From: Nodosilinea sp. P-1105
GTDB lineage: Bacteria > Cyanobacteriota > Cyanobacteriia > Phormidesmidales > Phormidesmidaceae
Direction: 5' to 3'
Length of the DNA stretch: 64,000 nucleotides
Assembly (NCBI RefSeq): GCF_012911975.1
Contig: NZ_SMDQ01000011.1
Location: 1-64,000, forward strand
In this document: one piece after another, positions 8,372-16,311 of the stretch
Layout: the number at the start of each line of letters is the position of its first letter
Position numbering within the stretch: the first letter of the stretch is position 1
Notes under the pieces: generated by a model
Told to the model about the DNA's origin: nothing
Databases searched by the model: none
What the model saw: only the letters and a program-made list of their open reading frames with translations
Program-made: the position numbers and the translations under genes

Positions 8372-8545
8372 TCATCCTGCCGGGAAGGTGCGATCAAATT
8401 CTTCCAGCAAATCGTCGATTTCTTCTAAGGCCTGGTTCACATCAATCCGCAGGGTGCCCAGATCAGGCTGTTCCAACAGGCGAATCAGGGCTTCTCGTTT
8501 GGTTCTGATGGTCGTAATGCGATCGCGAATGACCTGTGCTTCCAT
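8372..8545 (-). CDS. 57-residue helical hypothetical protein
   Basis: A small, fully helical, charged protein from ATG 8545 (MEAQVIRDRITTIRTKREAL) to 8372. The composition, with heptad-like Leu and Ile, suggests a helical hairpin or coiled coil. Upstream in-frame extension to 8632 looks like non-coding sequence because it would overlap the divergent promoter of the DUF2854 gene. It is the first gene of the minus-strand run ferredoxin, 60-aa protein, DUF3326, with a 40-bp gap to the ferredoxin. I do not know the family. Confidence 0.6.
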   Translation of the reverse strand: MEAQVIRDRITTIRTKREALIRLLEQPDLGTLRIDVNQALEEIDDLLEEFDRTFPAG

Positions 8546-8680
8546 GGTTATGCTCACAACGCTTCTTTGACAGGATAAGCCAGTTGCCGCTGGTTTGCTG
8601 TCGTCTTCTAGAACTGGCCCTACCGTTCTCACCCCGAAGGGGGCATGATAAATAACAGTGACGTTCAGGCTAAAGACACC

Positions 8681-9256
8681 ATGTTAGGGCGAATCAATCT
8701 CAGTTTAGTGCTGCTGGGGGTGGGCGGTGTGCTCACGGTCGTTGGGTTTGTCGCCTACTTTCAGGATAATGCCACCCTGAACCTGGCCGGTTTTTTCTAC
8801 GGCATTCCCATTTTGCTGGGGGGGTTGGCCCTGCGAGCTGCGGAGTTAGAGCCCGCCCCCTATACCCAACCCACCCCCCCAGAAATACTTAACCTGCGGG
8901 CCACCCAGGCCACGCCCACCCAAAACCAGGTGCGGCAGGATGTGACCCGCTACCGCTATGGCCAGGAGGCCCATTTGGATGTGGCCTTACAAAAGCTTGG
9001 CCTTAGCCCCTCTGGAGAAGAATGCCCGGAGCTGACCGGGGTGCGAGAGATTGCCGTGGATGGCTGCTACGCCCTGGTGCTGGAGTTTGACTCGCCCACG
9101 GTGCCGCTCTCCACCTGGGTAGAGAAAAAAGCCAAAATCGAAACTTTCTTTGGCCCCAACATCCGCGCCGACCTCAATGCTCCCACCGAAAACCAGGTGG
9201 AACTCGCCCTGGTTACCCGTCTAACCCCCGCCCCCGCCACCCCCGTCGATGCTTAG
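8681..9256 (+). CDS. DUF2854 family membrane protein
   Basis: About 191 residues, DUF2854, a family shared by cyanobacteria and chloroplasts and of unknown function. Two membrane helices lie at the N terminus (LVLLGVGGVLTVVGFVAYF, then FFYGIPILLGGLAL), followed by a soluble domain of about 130 residues. I prefer ATG 8681 (MLGRINLSL), which matches how the family usually begins; ATG 8645 would add 12 polar residues and has a G-rich stretch too close to act as a good ribosome-binding site. It is divergent from the 57-aa gene. A thylakoid or plasma membrane location is inferred. Confidence 0.82.
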   Translation: MLGRINLSLVLLGVGGVLTVVGFVAYFQDNATLNLAGFFYGIPILLGGLALRAAELEPAPYTQPTPPEILNLRATQATPTQNQVRQDVTRYRYGQEAHLDVALQKLGLSPSGEECPELTGVREIAVDGCYALVLEFDSPTVPLSTWVEKKAKIETFFGPNIRADLNAPTENQVELALVTRLTPAPATPVDA

Positions 9257-9363
9257 GCCAACAGGTATGACCCCAGGGTCATGAGGCGCAAACGTTCATC
9301 ACCTGCCTCCGCTCATTAAATGCCGTGGGCTATACTAAAGCCAACCATTCTGGGGGTTTGGCT

Positions 9364-10140
9364 ATGGTTCGAGTGGATCAAAATCCTCCCGCTACCGGTG
9401 AAAGCATCGCCGACATCATTGAGCTGCCGCCGACTAACCTTTACAGTGATGAGCCCCCCTTGGAAACCGATTTCCATCGCGATCAGATTGATCTACTGAT
9501 TCGGCTACTAAAGCACTGGTGGCGCGAACGCCAAGACTTCTACATTTCCGGCAACCTAACGGTTTACTACAACACCCAACAACTAAAATCGCGGGACTTT
9601 CGTGGGCCAGATGTGTTTGTGGTACTGGGAACCGAAAAAAAAGACCGCCGTAGTTGGGCCATTTGGGATGAGGGTGGCAAATATCCCAATGTCGTGATTG
9701 AGTTGCTCTCGAGCTCCACCGCCAGGGTAGACAAGGGAGCCAAGAAAACCCTGTATCAGGATGTGTGGCGGCTACCCGAGTATTACTGGTTCCACCCCGA
9801 AACCCTAGAGTTTGCTGGGTTCCATCTTGTGGATGGGCGCTACGAAACGATCACGCCAGTGGAGGATGGACGCTTGCCCAGTGAGCAGCTAGGGTTACAG
9901 CTGGGAATTTATGACCGCCAGTTGCGCTGGTTTACGGCAGCAGGAGAGCTGATTCCCCTGCCGGAAGAGGTAGAACATCAGCGGGCAGAACAGGAACGCC
10001 AGCGGGCAGAACAGGAACGCCAGCGGGCAGAACAGGAACGCCAGCGGGCAGAACAGGAGCAGCAGGCCAGAGAGCGTTTAGAAGCTTACCTGCGATCGCA
10101 GGGCGTTGACCCTGACCAACTACCTGACGTGGGACCATGA
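9364..10140 (+). CDS. Uma2 family nuclease-fold protein with tandem-repeat tail
   Basis: About 258 residues of the Uma2 family, abundant in cyanobacteria and built on a PD-(D/E)XK nuclease fold. The putative catalytic acids are in GPDVFVVLG and VVIELLSSS, followed by a Lys in GAKKTLYQD. The C terminus carries four copies of a seven-residue unit (QRAEQER type), predicted as a long charged helix. ATG 9364 (MVRVDQNPP) is preferred; a GTG at 9325 could add 13 residues. Family members are often near mobile DNA and their biological role is unclear; nuclease activity is inferred from fold only. The gene is convergent with the BON-like gene, with a large palindrome between them. Confidence 0.85.
   Translation: MVRVDQNPPATGESIADIIELPPTNLYSDEPPLETDFHRDQIDLLIRLLKHWWRERQDFYISGNLTVYYNTQQLKSRDFRGPDVFVVLGTEKKDRRSWAIWDEGGKYPNVVIELLSSSTARVDKGAKKTLYQDVWRLPEYYWFHPETLEFAGFHLVDGRYETITPVEDGRLPSEQLGLQLGIYDRQLRWFTAAGELIPLPEEVEHQRAEQERQRAEQERQRAEQERQRAEQEQQARERLEAYLRSQGVDPDQLPDVGP
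9979..10062 (+). repeat. Four tandem 21-bp repeats inside the Uma2 gene
   Basis: Four in-frame copies of a 21-bp unit (CAGCGGGCAGAACAGGAACG plus C); the last copy has small changes. They encode QRAEQER repeats in the C-terminal helix. Copy number is likely to vary between strains by slippage. Confidence 0.95.
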
Positions 10141-10258
10141 GGCCCGTGCATCACAGCAGCGAGGTCTTCGGGGTTCTCTGCTGCGATCGCCTGGTTGCTG
10201 CTATCTTGTCCCTCTGGAACTCGTGACAAAACAAGTCTTTCAGATTGGCCAGTTCTGG

Positions 10259-10286
10259 CAGGTTAGGTGGCGCGCCACCCAACCTG
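10259..10286. terminator. 28-bp palindrome between convergent genes, likely bidirectional terminator
   Basis: CAGGTTAGGTGGCG followed directly by its near-perfect complement CGCCACCCAACCTG; one G-T pair breaks perfect symmetry. It lies between the converging Uma2 and BON-like genes, with a run of T residues (TATTTTTAG) just after it. This is the expected form and place of a bidirectional intrinsic terminator, although the AscI-like GGCGCGCC core leaves no loop, so it could also be a protein site. Confidence 0.55.
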
Positions 10287-10316
10287 CAGGATCCTATTTT
10301 TAGGCTTGACTCAACA

Positions 10317-10652
10317 CTAGCTATTGGGTTCAGTTTTAACAGCAGTGGCCCCGTCCACCGTCATGGCGATTTTCTTGGCCTGGTCTAACACCCCATTGGC
10401 ATCTGGGTTGTATTTCAGCACCACCGTTGATCCTGTTTGGGCCACCCAGAGCCCCACGTTATCAGCCATACCGGCATCATCAAAGGCCTTGGCCACCCGC
10501 TTAGCCAGACCACTCTCATCAAACTTGCCGTCTAACCCCACCTTGGCGGGTTCAATTTTGGCCGTAGTCGCTGCTTTCTTCACATCCACCTTAGGGGTGG
10601 CTTTTGCCTTCTCTTCTTCTTTTTTGCCAAACAGCTTGCCCAGGAAACCCAT
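10317..10652 (-). CDS. BON-domain-like small protein
   Basis: About 111 residues. A lysine- and alanine-rich N-terminal third (FGKKEEEKAKATPK) is followed by a domain of about 65 residues with the helix-strand pattern of a BON domain (ESGLAKRVAKAFDDAG, then VWVAQTG-like and VVLKY strands). BON domains are thought to bind membranes or phospholipids. ATG 10652 has GGAG seven bases upstream. There is no signal peptide or membrane helix, so it is probably cytosolic. The domain call rests on pattern, not on a search. Confidence 0.6.
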   Translation of the reverse strand: MGFLGKLFGKKEEEKAKATPKVDVKKAATTAKIEPAKVGLDGKFDESGLAKRVAKAFDDAGMADNVGLWVAQTGSTVVLKYNPDANGVLDQAKKIAMTVDGATAVKTEPNS

Positions 10653-10949
10653 CACGTTTCTCCCAATTAGGTTAAAGGTCGTCAGTCAAGACATCAAAAC
10701 CATACAAGCCCAGCCCAGGGTACCCCTGTGTCTAGACCTCCGGGACAGATCTCAGGGTTCTATTTTGGGATACCCCAACGTTCATAACTCCTGAACCCCA
10801 AGCCTGCTGGGAGCTTGACACATGGCACCAATACAATAGGCCAGCACCGTCGAGTAACGTACCAGGAAATCATAAAGGTTCAGTAAGACCAGGGCAGCAG
10901 TTGAGCCAGGGCGTTACCTGCGGCACAAGTCACCAACCCTTCCTGACAA

Positions 10950-10991
10950 CCTGATACCTGTCACCTGATACCTGTCACCTGATACCTGTCA
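10950..10991. repeat. Three tandem 14-bp repeats
   Basis: Three perfect copies of CCTGATACCTGTCA just downstream (18 bp) of the FAD oxidoreductase stop codon. Related CTGACACCTATCTCCTG sequence occurs at about 20200-20240, after purS. These look like short tandemly repeated sequences common in cyanobacterial intergenic DNA. The rest of the 10653-11009 gap shows nothing I can assign. Confidence 0.85.
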
Positions 10992-11009
10992 CCCTCCTAT
11001 CAGGCCGGA

Positions 11010-12968
11010 CTAGAAACTCAACCTTAGCCCCTGCTGCACCATGGTTTGCTGTAGCTGGCCCATGGTGCCGGCAGGCACAATACTGGGGGGATCGCTCACC
11101 GGGGCATCCGTGGCCATCAACCAGCTGGCTGTGACCCCCGCAGCCGCCCCCGCTTGCCATTCGCCATAGTGAATTCGAGTAGACGCATTGGCAATATGGG
11201 TAGCTGCCATCGCTTTGCCGCCAATCAACAGATTATCCACCCCTTGGGGGATCAAGCTTTCAAGCGGAATTTGAATTGGGCGGACCCGGGGTTCTTGGGC
11301 TGGGGCACTGACCGCATCCCCAGAGGGTCCCCAATTGCGGTATCGGCAGCCGTGGATGTCGATAGCGTAGTGGGTAGTGCCCACGCTGGTGGGAGCAAAG
11401 TTGCGCTGCTCAGGAAAGTCATAGCGCAGATCGTTTTCCCGCAGCATAAACGCGTCCTGGCCATAGGCAGTACGACCTAAAATCCGTCGCCCCTCTCGAA
11501 AGTAGGGCACCATGCTTAGCCCAGACAGAGTACCCATCGGGCTGTCAGAGCCGTATAGATACGTCAGCGGGTAATCGGCGGAGGACTGGGTTTCCAGCAA
11601 CCAACGGGCAAACATCAGGGCATGTTCTTCAGCAAATTTCAAGGCCGACTGAGACAAGCCCCCCATCCAGTTTTGGTACTGGCCTGAAGCCGCCAGCTCA
11701 TGGTGCTTCAAAACCAGAGGCGGATCCATCCAGTTCCAATCATTGCCCCGGGTCCAGTTGATCATGGAAATATCCCCCCGAGCTGGAGCGCCAGTGTAGG
11801 GATTGTTGCGGGTTTGGCTGACAATGCGGCGATAGTGGAACACGCTCTTGCCACTAAAGAACGGAAAGCCCTCCAGGTCAAACACGGATTGGTGTTCGTG
11901 TAACCCATAGGTGGTCCTCAGTCGCGACAGGGCGGCTAGACTATCGCCACCATCGTCGTGGATAGCCAGACCAAAGGTGTAGGTAAAGGCCTGGGTGCAA
12001 TCGGGGTTATCAAAGGCGGCGGCATTCGGTTCGCCAGTGGTTTCCCGAGATTCAGACCCCAGGCGGTAGGGCACCTGGGCCCAGGCCACCAGCTCCCCGG
12101 TATCGGTGGCATCGATCACCACCATCGACTGTCCTGGGGGTGGCTGTAGCTTCACCGGAGACTTGTCGAAGTTGTCGGTCGGCGACCAGCTATACCAGTC
12201 AGCCAGCTCAGCAGACAGTCGCCCTTTAGGATAGTAGTTGGGATCTCGGGGGGTGCGTTGAACCCCATAGACAGCGGTAATGTGGCGCCCAGTGACATCA
12301 AATTCAGCCCCTTTGAAAGCGGTCATAGTAGCCCAACGACTATCTGGGGAGGCCTGATGGGCTGATTGCAACAGTTGCTCTGAAGCGGCAGCACCAGCGA
12401 TCGGTGAGAAGCAGAGCCCGCCCACCCAGCAGCTGTTCAGGTCGGCTACGGTGCGAGAGCTACCGCCTGGGCTCCAGGCTGGTAATGGCACCGGCTGCTG
12501 CTTGATCAGTTGGCGAAAGCGCAGCCAGCTAGGGGAAAAGCTATTGCTCAGACGCATGCGCAGGGACTCGTCTAAGGCCGATACCCCCTGGGCACTGATT
12601 TGTCCCCCCAGCCAGGGGGCAACCTCGATTAAACAGGTCTGGGCACCGCCAGCCATAGCATGGGCGGCAGCGGCGATCCCCCCAAGGGAACCTCCGACTA
12701 CTACCACCTGGCAGTCCCAAACATCGACCGTAGCAGGGATGGGGTTGAGCTGGGGACGACCATTCAAGGCCAGGGGCTGGGGCAGCCGTGCCCCTCTGAC
12801 CACTGGCTCTAGATGGGTATTGTTGCTACCCTGGGATACTTCGGATGCAGAGTCAGAGGCGGTCAGACCCACCAAGGCCCCAAATGCAAACATGCCTGCC
12901 GCCAAGATAGAGAGTTGCTTGGCCTGATGCGATCGCCGTTTGCCTTTCACAATCTGTTTACGTTTCAC
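11010..12968 (-). CDS. Exported FAD-dependent oxidoreductase
   Basis: About 652 residues. An N-terminal Lys/Arg-rich stretch and one hydrophobic helix (SILAAGMFAFGALVGLTA) form a signal or anchor. A Rossmann dinucleotide-binding motif follows in VVVGGSLGGIAAAAHAM, then a second FAD motif (VVIDATDTGELVAW) and a C-terminal FAD segment (NLLIGGKAMAATHIANAS). This is the FAD_oxidored type (FAD-dependent oxidoreductases of unknown substrate, secreted or surface). The likely start is GTG 12968, nine bases after GGAG; an earlier GTG at 13013 is possible. It is divergent from the DNA-binding gene at 13117. The substrate is unknown. Confidence 0.82.
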   Translation of the reverse strand: MKRKQIVKGKRRSHQAKQLSILAAGMFAFGALVGLTASDSASEVSQGSNNTHLEPVVRGARLPQPLALNGRPQLNPIPATVDVWDCQVVVVGGSLGGIAAAAHAMAGGAQTCLIEVAPWLGGQISAQGVSALDESLRMRLSNSFSPSWLRFRQLIKQQPVPLPAWSPGGSSRTVADLNSCWVGGLCFSPIAGAAASEQLLQSAHQASPDSRWATMTAFKGAEFDVTGRHITAVYGVQRTPRDPNYYPKGRLSAELADWYSWSPTDNFDKSPVKLQPPPGQSMVVIDATDTGELVAWAQVPYRLGSESRETTGEPNAAAFDNPDCTQAFTYTFGLAIHDDGGDSLAALSRLRTTYGLHEHQSVFDLEGFPFFSGKSVFHYRRIVSQTRNNPYTGAPARGDISMINWTRGNDWNWMDPPLVLKHHELAASGQYQNWMGGLSQSALKFAEEHALMFARWLLETQSSADYPLTYLYGSDSPMGTLSGLSMVPYFREGRRILGRTAYGQDAFMLRENDLRYDFPEQRNFAPTSVGTTHYAIDIHGCRYRNWGPSGDAVSAPAQEPRVRPIQIPLESLIPQGVDNLLIGGKAMAATHIANASTRIHYGEWQAGAAAGVTASWLMATDAPVSDPPSIVPAGTMGQLQQTMVQQGLRLSF

Positions 12969-13116
12969 CAATGATGTCTCCCCATCCCCCAATCTGTGCC
13001 ACGGTTGTAGCACAGATAGCTAAACCCTAAGCACCTTTTTAGCCAGTCTTGTCTTTGGCCCCAAGGGGTGACTGCAAACCTGATAAAGTAGCCAGAGGAC
13101 TCCATCCCCTGCTGAC

Positions 13117-13533
13117 ATGAATACCGATTTTATTGCCCCTGGCCCAGGGGAATCCTTGTTATCGTCGTTCTCGGGTGCTCCAGGTGAGGTGTCTGCAGAC
13201 GGAACGACGAACCGGTTGAACATTGAGGATGTGCAGCGATATCTCAATCGGTCCCGGGCATCGGTCTATCGCTATGCTAATACGGATCCCGAACTGCTCA
13301 ACCCGCCCTACGATCCCAAGAAATTGAATCCAGAGATCCGTCGTGATAAAGATGACCCTTTGGAATTTCACCCCCAGGAAGTCAGACGGTTTGCGGAGGA
13401 GGTCTTGGGCTTAAACCCGACGATTCAGGTGCAGCCTTCGGAAGAAACCGTGACTCAAACGTTAATGCGGCAAATTTTGCATGAGCTTCAAGCGATTCAT
13501 CATTTGCTGCAGGCCCAGCAGGATAAATCCTGA
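13117..13533 (+). CDS. Small helix-turn-helix DNA-binding protein
   Basis: A 138-residue protein with a central MerR/excisionase-like helix-turn-helix (NIEDVQRYLNRSRASVYRYA, residues about 35-54), then a wing-like proline-rich segment and an EFHPQEVRRFAEEVLG helix. The C-terminal 30 residues are a leucine-rich helix likely to dimerise (ILHELQAIHHLLQAQQ). No recombinase is adjacent, so I favour a transcription factor over an excisionase. It could act on the divergent FAD oxidoreductase gene. The fold call is from pattern; the target is unknown. Confidence 0.65.
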   Translation: MNTDFIAPGPGESLLSSFSGAPGEVSADGTTNRLNIEDVQRYLNRSRASVYRYANTDPELLNPPYDPKKLNPEIRRDKDDPLEFHPQEVRRFAEEVLGLNPTIQVQPSEETVTQTLMRQILHELQAIHHLLQAQQDKS

Positions 13534-14065
13534 CAGGCAAGGTGTCCCACAGGTACAGGGCCCATGGCAAAGATGGGATCACCGTCTCCTGCCTAAGGTT
13601 TCCTGCTCTCGGGTCGGCAAACCGTCATCCCCATCCCCTGGCCGGGAATGCTAGTATAGATGGCTAATTGGTTGTGATTATGGTCGCGGGCTAGACGGTT
13701 ACAGGGGCTACTGTTCCCCAAGCAACGGAATGACTTGGTTAAGAGAGTGGCTACTTTGTGATTTGTCTAACGATTTATTTTTGAAGGATCTTTAAGATTG
13801 TCTGAGAAAGTACCCATGACAAATTGATGTAATTCCTATACCAGCCTCGACGGGCAGTTCCGCTTTTCGCAAAAAGCCCTGCTTGTCGCCAAACAACTAC
13901 TCGTAGGCTGGTTTTGATCTGTACCCTAAGCCCCATGGCCCCTAAGCGAACGCCAACGTACGCTTAGATCGATCGTTCTTAGCCATTGTGGCTTTCCAGG
14001 CGCAGGGTTTGATCACCTGCTGGTGCCAACACTGCGTTTCTTGCTGCTTTCAGACACTTCACTGT
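13534..14065. other. 532-bp intergenic region holding nested hairpins
   Basis: No credible protein gene. It contains a G-C-rich start, an A/T-rich middle, and a strongly folded segment at 13840-13967 (listed separately). A TATAGA-like -10 element lies near 13655, but I see no matching -35. The small membrane protein gene begins at 14066, so part of this could be its leader RNA. Confidence 0.5.
13840..13967 (+). ncRNA. Candidate structured RNA (nested hairpins)
   Basis: Three stems nest inside one another: ACCAGCCT (13840) with AGGCTGGT (13905); CGACGGGCAG (13848) with CTGCTTGTCG (13879), fully paired if G-U is allowed; and GCTTTT (13862) with AAAAGC (13872) around a CGCA loop. The outer stem ends in TTTT, as terminators do. 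A second hairpin, CTAAGCG/CGCTTAG, follows at 13942-13967. This could be a small RNA, a leader-RNA regulator or an elaborate terminator. Orientation is inferred from the T-run. It matches no RNA family I recognise. Confidence 0.4.
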
Positions 14066-14254
14066 ATGGATTCTGCCAGTCAACCTGATACCCCTGGAGG
14101 GGAACCTCCGAGTAAACTGTCCAGTCTGCTAGGTCTGGCGATCGCGATTCTGACCCTGACCTTACCGCTCTTTATGGTGGCTCATTTCTCGACGGTCACC
14201 GGCGTTACCCCGGATCCAGTCTTGTTTACGACGCCCACCCCTGATCGACGATAG
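14066..14254 (+). CDS. Small single-helix membrane protein
   Basis: 62 residues from ATG 14066 (MDSASQPDTPGGEPP). A polar, proline-rich N terminus is followed by one membrane helix (LLGLAIAILTLTLPLFMVAHF) and a short tail ending TPTPDRR. A longer reading from 13988 adds a Cys-rich segment that looks like non-coding sequence. It lies 68 bp before ppa on the same strand. Small one-helix proteins are common in cyanobacterial photosynthetic complexes, but I recognise no family. Confidence 0.5.
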   Translation: MDSASQPDTPGGEPPSKLSSLLGLAIAILTLTLPLFMVAHFSTVTGVTPDPVLFTTPTPDRR

Positions 14255-14322
14255 GGAATAATTCCTGAAAAAGGGGTCACTGCCCCGTAAAATACTCAAG
14301 TCTTTTCCATTGGAGTAGCGTT

Positions 14323-14832
14323 GTGGATTTATCCCGTATTCCTGCCCAACCAGAACCTGGGCTGATCAATGTGCTGGTCGAGATCCCGGCTGGCAGCAAA
14401 AACAAGTACGAGTTTGACAAAGACTTAAATGCCTTCATCCTCGACCGGGTGCTATTTTCTTCGGTGCATTACCCCTATGACTATGGCTTTGTGCCCAACA
14501 CCCTGGCCGACGATGGCGATCCCCTCGACGGTATGGTGCTGATGGATCAGCCCACATTCCCGGGTTGTGTGATTGCGGCTCGCCCCATCGGTATGCTGGA
14601 AATGATCGACGGCGGCGATCGCGATGAAAAGATCCTTTGCGTGCCGGCCGAAGATCCCCGCTATGCCGAGGTGAAATCCCTGGATGACGTCGCGCCCCAT
14701 CGGCTGGATGAAATTGCAGAGTTCTTTCGCTCTTACAAAAACTTAGAGAAGAAAGTCACCGAAATTTTGGGTTGGCAAAACGTCGATAAGGTGAAAGCCT
14801 TGGTTGACCAATGCGTGGCGGCAGCCAAGTAG
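14323..14832 (+). CDS. ppa: Inorganic pyrophosphatase
   Basis: A 169-residue family I soluble pyrophosphatase, which hydrolyses PPi to drive biosynthesis. The signature [11 protein letters not shown], with its metal-binding aspartates, is at about 64-74, and YDYGFVPNT precedes it. The start is GTG 14323 (read [10 protein letters not shown]), supported by TTGGAG seven bases upstream. Length and sequence are standard for cyanobacteria. The gene probably has its own promoter. Confidence 0.97.
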   Translation: MDLSRIPAQPEPGLINVLVEIPAGSKNKYEFDKDLNAFILDRVLFSSVHYPYDYGFVPNTLADDGDPLDGMVLMDQPTFPGCVIAARPIGMLEMIDGGDRDEKILCVPAEDPRYAEVKSLDDVAPHRLDEIAEFFRSYKNLEKKVTEILGWQNVDKVKALVDQCVAAAK

Positions 14833-14934
14833 CCCGAGACCGTTGAGAACAGTTGAGTGGGCAACGTCCACTCGCTCAACCGATTCCTATCATTAGACTT
14901 GTGAAAATTTGACTCAAGTCCATAAAAATCAAGG

Positions 14935-14968
14935 GAGGCATTCGTTGACTTGAATGCCTCCCTAATTG
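14935..14968. terminator. Likely ppa terminator hairpin
   Basis: GGGAGGCATTC (14933-14943) and its complement GAATGCCTCCC (14953-14963) form an 11-bp stem with a short loop, followed by TAATTG. It lies about 100 bp after the ppa stop. A T-run is weak, so the call is moderate. Confidence 0.5.
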
Positions 14969-15084
14969 AGCTATTTCAGAGTTTGTTAGCTAGTCAGCCC
15001 CTCACTGTTACCCCAGCCAAAGAGCAAGCGCAAGTTTCAATTGCTCAAAATGCTTACTAACTGAGTGAGTATTAACCTTAACCC

Positions 15085-15241
15085 CTAGTTGACTGACAAA
15101 TCTTGTTTCCCCTCATCCCCCAACCCCTTCTCCCACAAGGGGCGAAGGGGAGCCGGAAAAGTAGCTTGATTTTCAAAGTCCCTCTCCCGCTCTGGGAGAG
15201 GGATTTAGGGTGAGGGCTATACACTTTTGTCAGTCAATCAG
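15085..15241. mobile_element. MITE-like element with terminal inverted repeats and 9-bp target duplication
   Basis: 157 bp. The left end CTAGTTGACTGACAAA and the inverted right end CTGATTGACTGACAAA match at 14 of 16 positions. Directly outside both ends is the same 9-bp sequence CCTTAACCC (15076-15084 and 15242-15250), the signature of transposase-mediated insertion. The interior holds two hairpins made of CCCCTTCTCCC/GGGGCGAAGGGG-type and CCTCTCCC/GGGAGAGG sequences, a pattern familiar from cyanobacterial intergenic repeats. There is no coding capacity, so it must be moved by a transposase encoded elsewhere. A 9-bp duplication fits families such as IS4 or IS256; the parent is unknown. Confidence 0.85.
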
Positions 15242-15412
15242 CCTTAACCCTCTAACAAGGGCGCTAAGGGATAACTAGTGCTCTTACCAAGCCATAACCA
15301 AACTTGCTATGGCTGAAGACAAACTAATTTAAAGATCTTCGAAAACGGTCGCAGCCCATTGAGCTATAGTCCAAAAAACCTAGTTTTCGGATACGTTCTC
15401 GAATGCGTGTTC

Positions 15413-15712
15413 TTAGTAAAGCTCTTCTTCTTGGTGAGTAATGATGGTGCAGTCAGAGGTGGGATAGGCCACACAGGTCAACACATACCCAGCCCCAATT
15501 TGATCATCATCTAAGAAAGACTGATCAGACTGATCAACACTGCCAGCCGTGATTTTACCGGCACAGGTAGAACAAGCGCCAGCACGGCAGGAGTAGGGCA
15601 AATCTAAGCCTTGCTCTTCAGCAGCGTCCAGAATATAGGTATCATCTTCAACTTCGATAGTTTGATTTAGACCTTCTGACTCGTTGACCAGCGTAACTTT
15701 GTAGCTTGCCAT
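15413..15712 (-). CDS. petF: Photosynthetic [2Fe-2S] ferredoxin
   Basis: A 99-residue plant-type ferredoxin that carries electrons from photosystem I to FNR, nitrogen assimilation and thioredoxin reduction. The canonical cluster motif CRAGACSTC and the later Cys in [11 protein letters not shown] are present, and it ends HQEEELY, as main ferredoxins do. The start [12 protein letters not shown] is standard. The upstream region is long (over 300 bp to the next gene) and includes a TATAAG -10-like element on the minus strand at about 15908, which would give a leader of roughly 190 nt. Confidence 0.96.
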   Translation of the reverse strand: MASYKVTLVNESEGLNQTIEVEDDTYILDAAEEQGLDLPYSCRAGACSTCAGKITAGSVDQSDQSFLDDDQIGAGYVLTCVAYPTSDCTIITHQEEELY

Positions 15713-16081
15713 GATGCTATCCTCTCATCAAATACACATTGATCTCGATCTACAGAATTTCCCTGGAATAGCGTTCCCAAGGCTTGTTCTAGATAGACCG
15801 GCCACATTTCTGATACTACGGGAAAACCTGAAGACTGTCTTGTATTTTTCCGGCCTGGTTGAACGGGATTCGTAATCAAACTCATAAGTTACTGATTGGT
15901 TTACTTATACCCTATGTCGGGTTTTACCTTTCGATAGAGGTGATCGCAGTGTGATCCCCTCAAACTAAAGGGCCACCTACTTCAAGGCAGCCCTTTATTG
16001 GGGATTTTCAAGGGTTTCTATAGGGTGTACGGTGCAAGGAAAAACCGTAAACCGCAAACCGTAAACCGCGAGCATGACAAC
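15713..16081. promoter_or_regulatory. petF upstream region with possible promoter and heptamer repeats
   Basis: Minus-strand TATAAG near 15908 may be the petF -10. The stretch 15960-16020 contains GGGCCACC/GGCAGCCC-type inverted sequence. At 16044-16071 four 7-bp units of ACCGTAA/ACCGCAA type are in tandem, a typical cyanobacterial short tandem repeat; related sequence occurs at about 50015-50075. Confidence 0.45.
16044..16071. repeat. Tandem heptamer repeat (ACCGYAA)
   Basis: Four consecutive 7-bp units: ACCGTAA, ACCGCAA, ACCGTAA, ACCGCGA. Short tandemly repeated heptamers of this kind are well known in filamentous cyanobacteria. A related inverted set (CTACGGTTCACGG and TTAAACCGTGAACC) lies between the AAA gene and tRNA-Ser near 50015-50075. 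Confidence 0.85.
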
Positions 16082-16249
16082 CTAAGAGGCCTTACGGCTG
16101 CTTTCTGCCAGTTGTAGGCTAAATTCGGCCTGGGTCAAGGTGGCCGCAATTTGACAGGCGGCCTCGGGAGATAAGGTGGGCTGGCTTTCGGCTAAAAAGT
16201 CGAGATAGCCTCGGAAGGTACTGATGATAATCTGCTTGTTTTGTAGCAT
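16082..16249 (-). CDS. 55-residue conserved-looking small protein
   Basis: A short gene read from ATG 16249 (MLQNKQIIISTFRGYLDFLA) to TAG at 16082. It has a clear ribosome-binding site (GAGG, six bases upstream) and amphipathic helices throughout, with no membrane segment. The sequence looks protein-like: it contains PEAACQIAATLTQAEFSLQL, with balanced composition and the same codon preference as neighbours. It stands between fabI and petF on the same strand, 62 bp after fabI, so it may be cotranscribed with fabI. The family is not recognised. Confidence 0.6.
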   Translation of the reverse strand: MLQNKQIIISTFRGYLDFLAESQPTLSPEAACQIAATLTQAEFSLQLAESSRKAS

Positions 16250-16311
16250 GTCATCCTCTAACCGTTACCATTCAATGCTGCAGGAAAACTATCGGATAGG
16301 CTTAGCATGCC

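Larger units (their letters stand above)
14833..15412. other. 580-bp intergenic region with a MITE-like element
   Basis: The ppa to petF gap. Besides the MITE-like element at 15085-15241, I see a hairpin-like stretch after ppa (AAAATCAAGGGAGGCATTC with GAATGCCTCCCTAATTGA at about 14927-14968), which looks like the ppa terminator. No protein gene is evident. Confidence 0.6.

Noticed and set aside
9979-10062. Tandem repeats resembling a CRISPR array
   Set aside because: The 21-bp units have no spacers between them and encode an in-frame helix. No CRISPR array was seen anywhere.
10800-10915. Minus-strand frame reading LLNLYDFLVRYSTVLAYC
   Set aside because: It looks protein-like but has no start codon and is short (about 36 codons); a remnant is possible but cannot be supported.
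15667-15885. Reading frame overlapping the petF leader, about 72 residues
   Set aside because: It overlaps the petF start and has unusual composition (MSLITNPVQPGRK...). It looks like a chance frame in a long leader.
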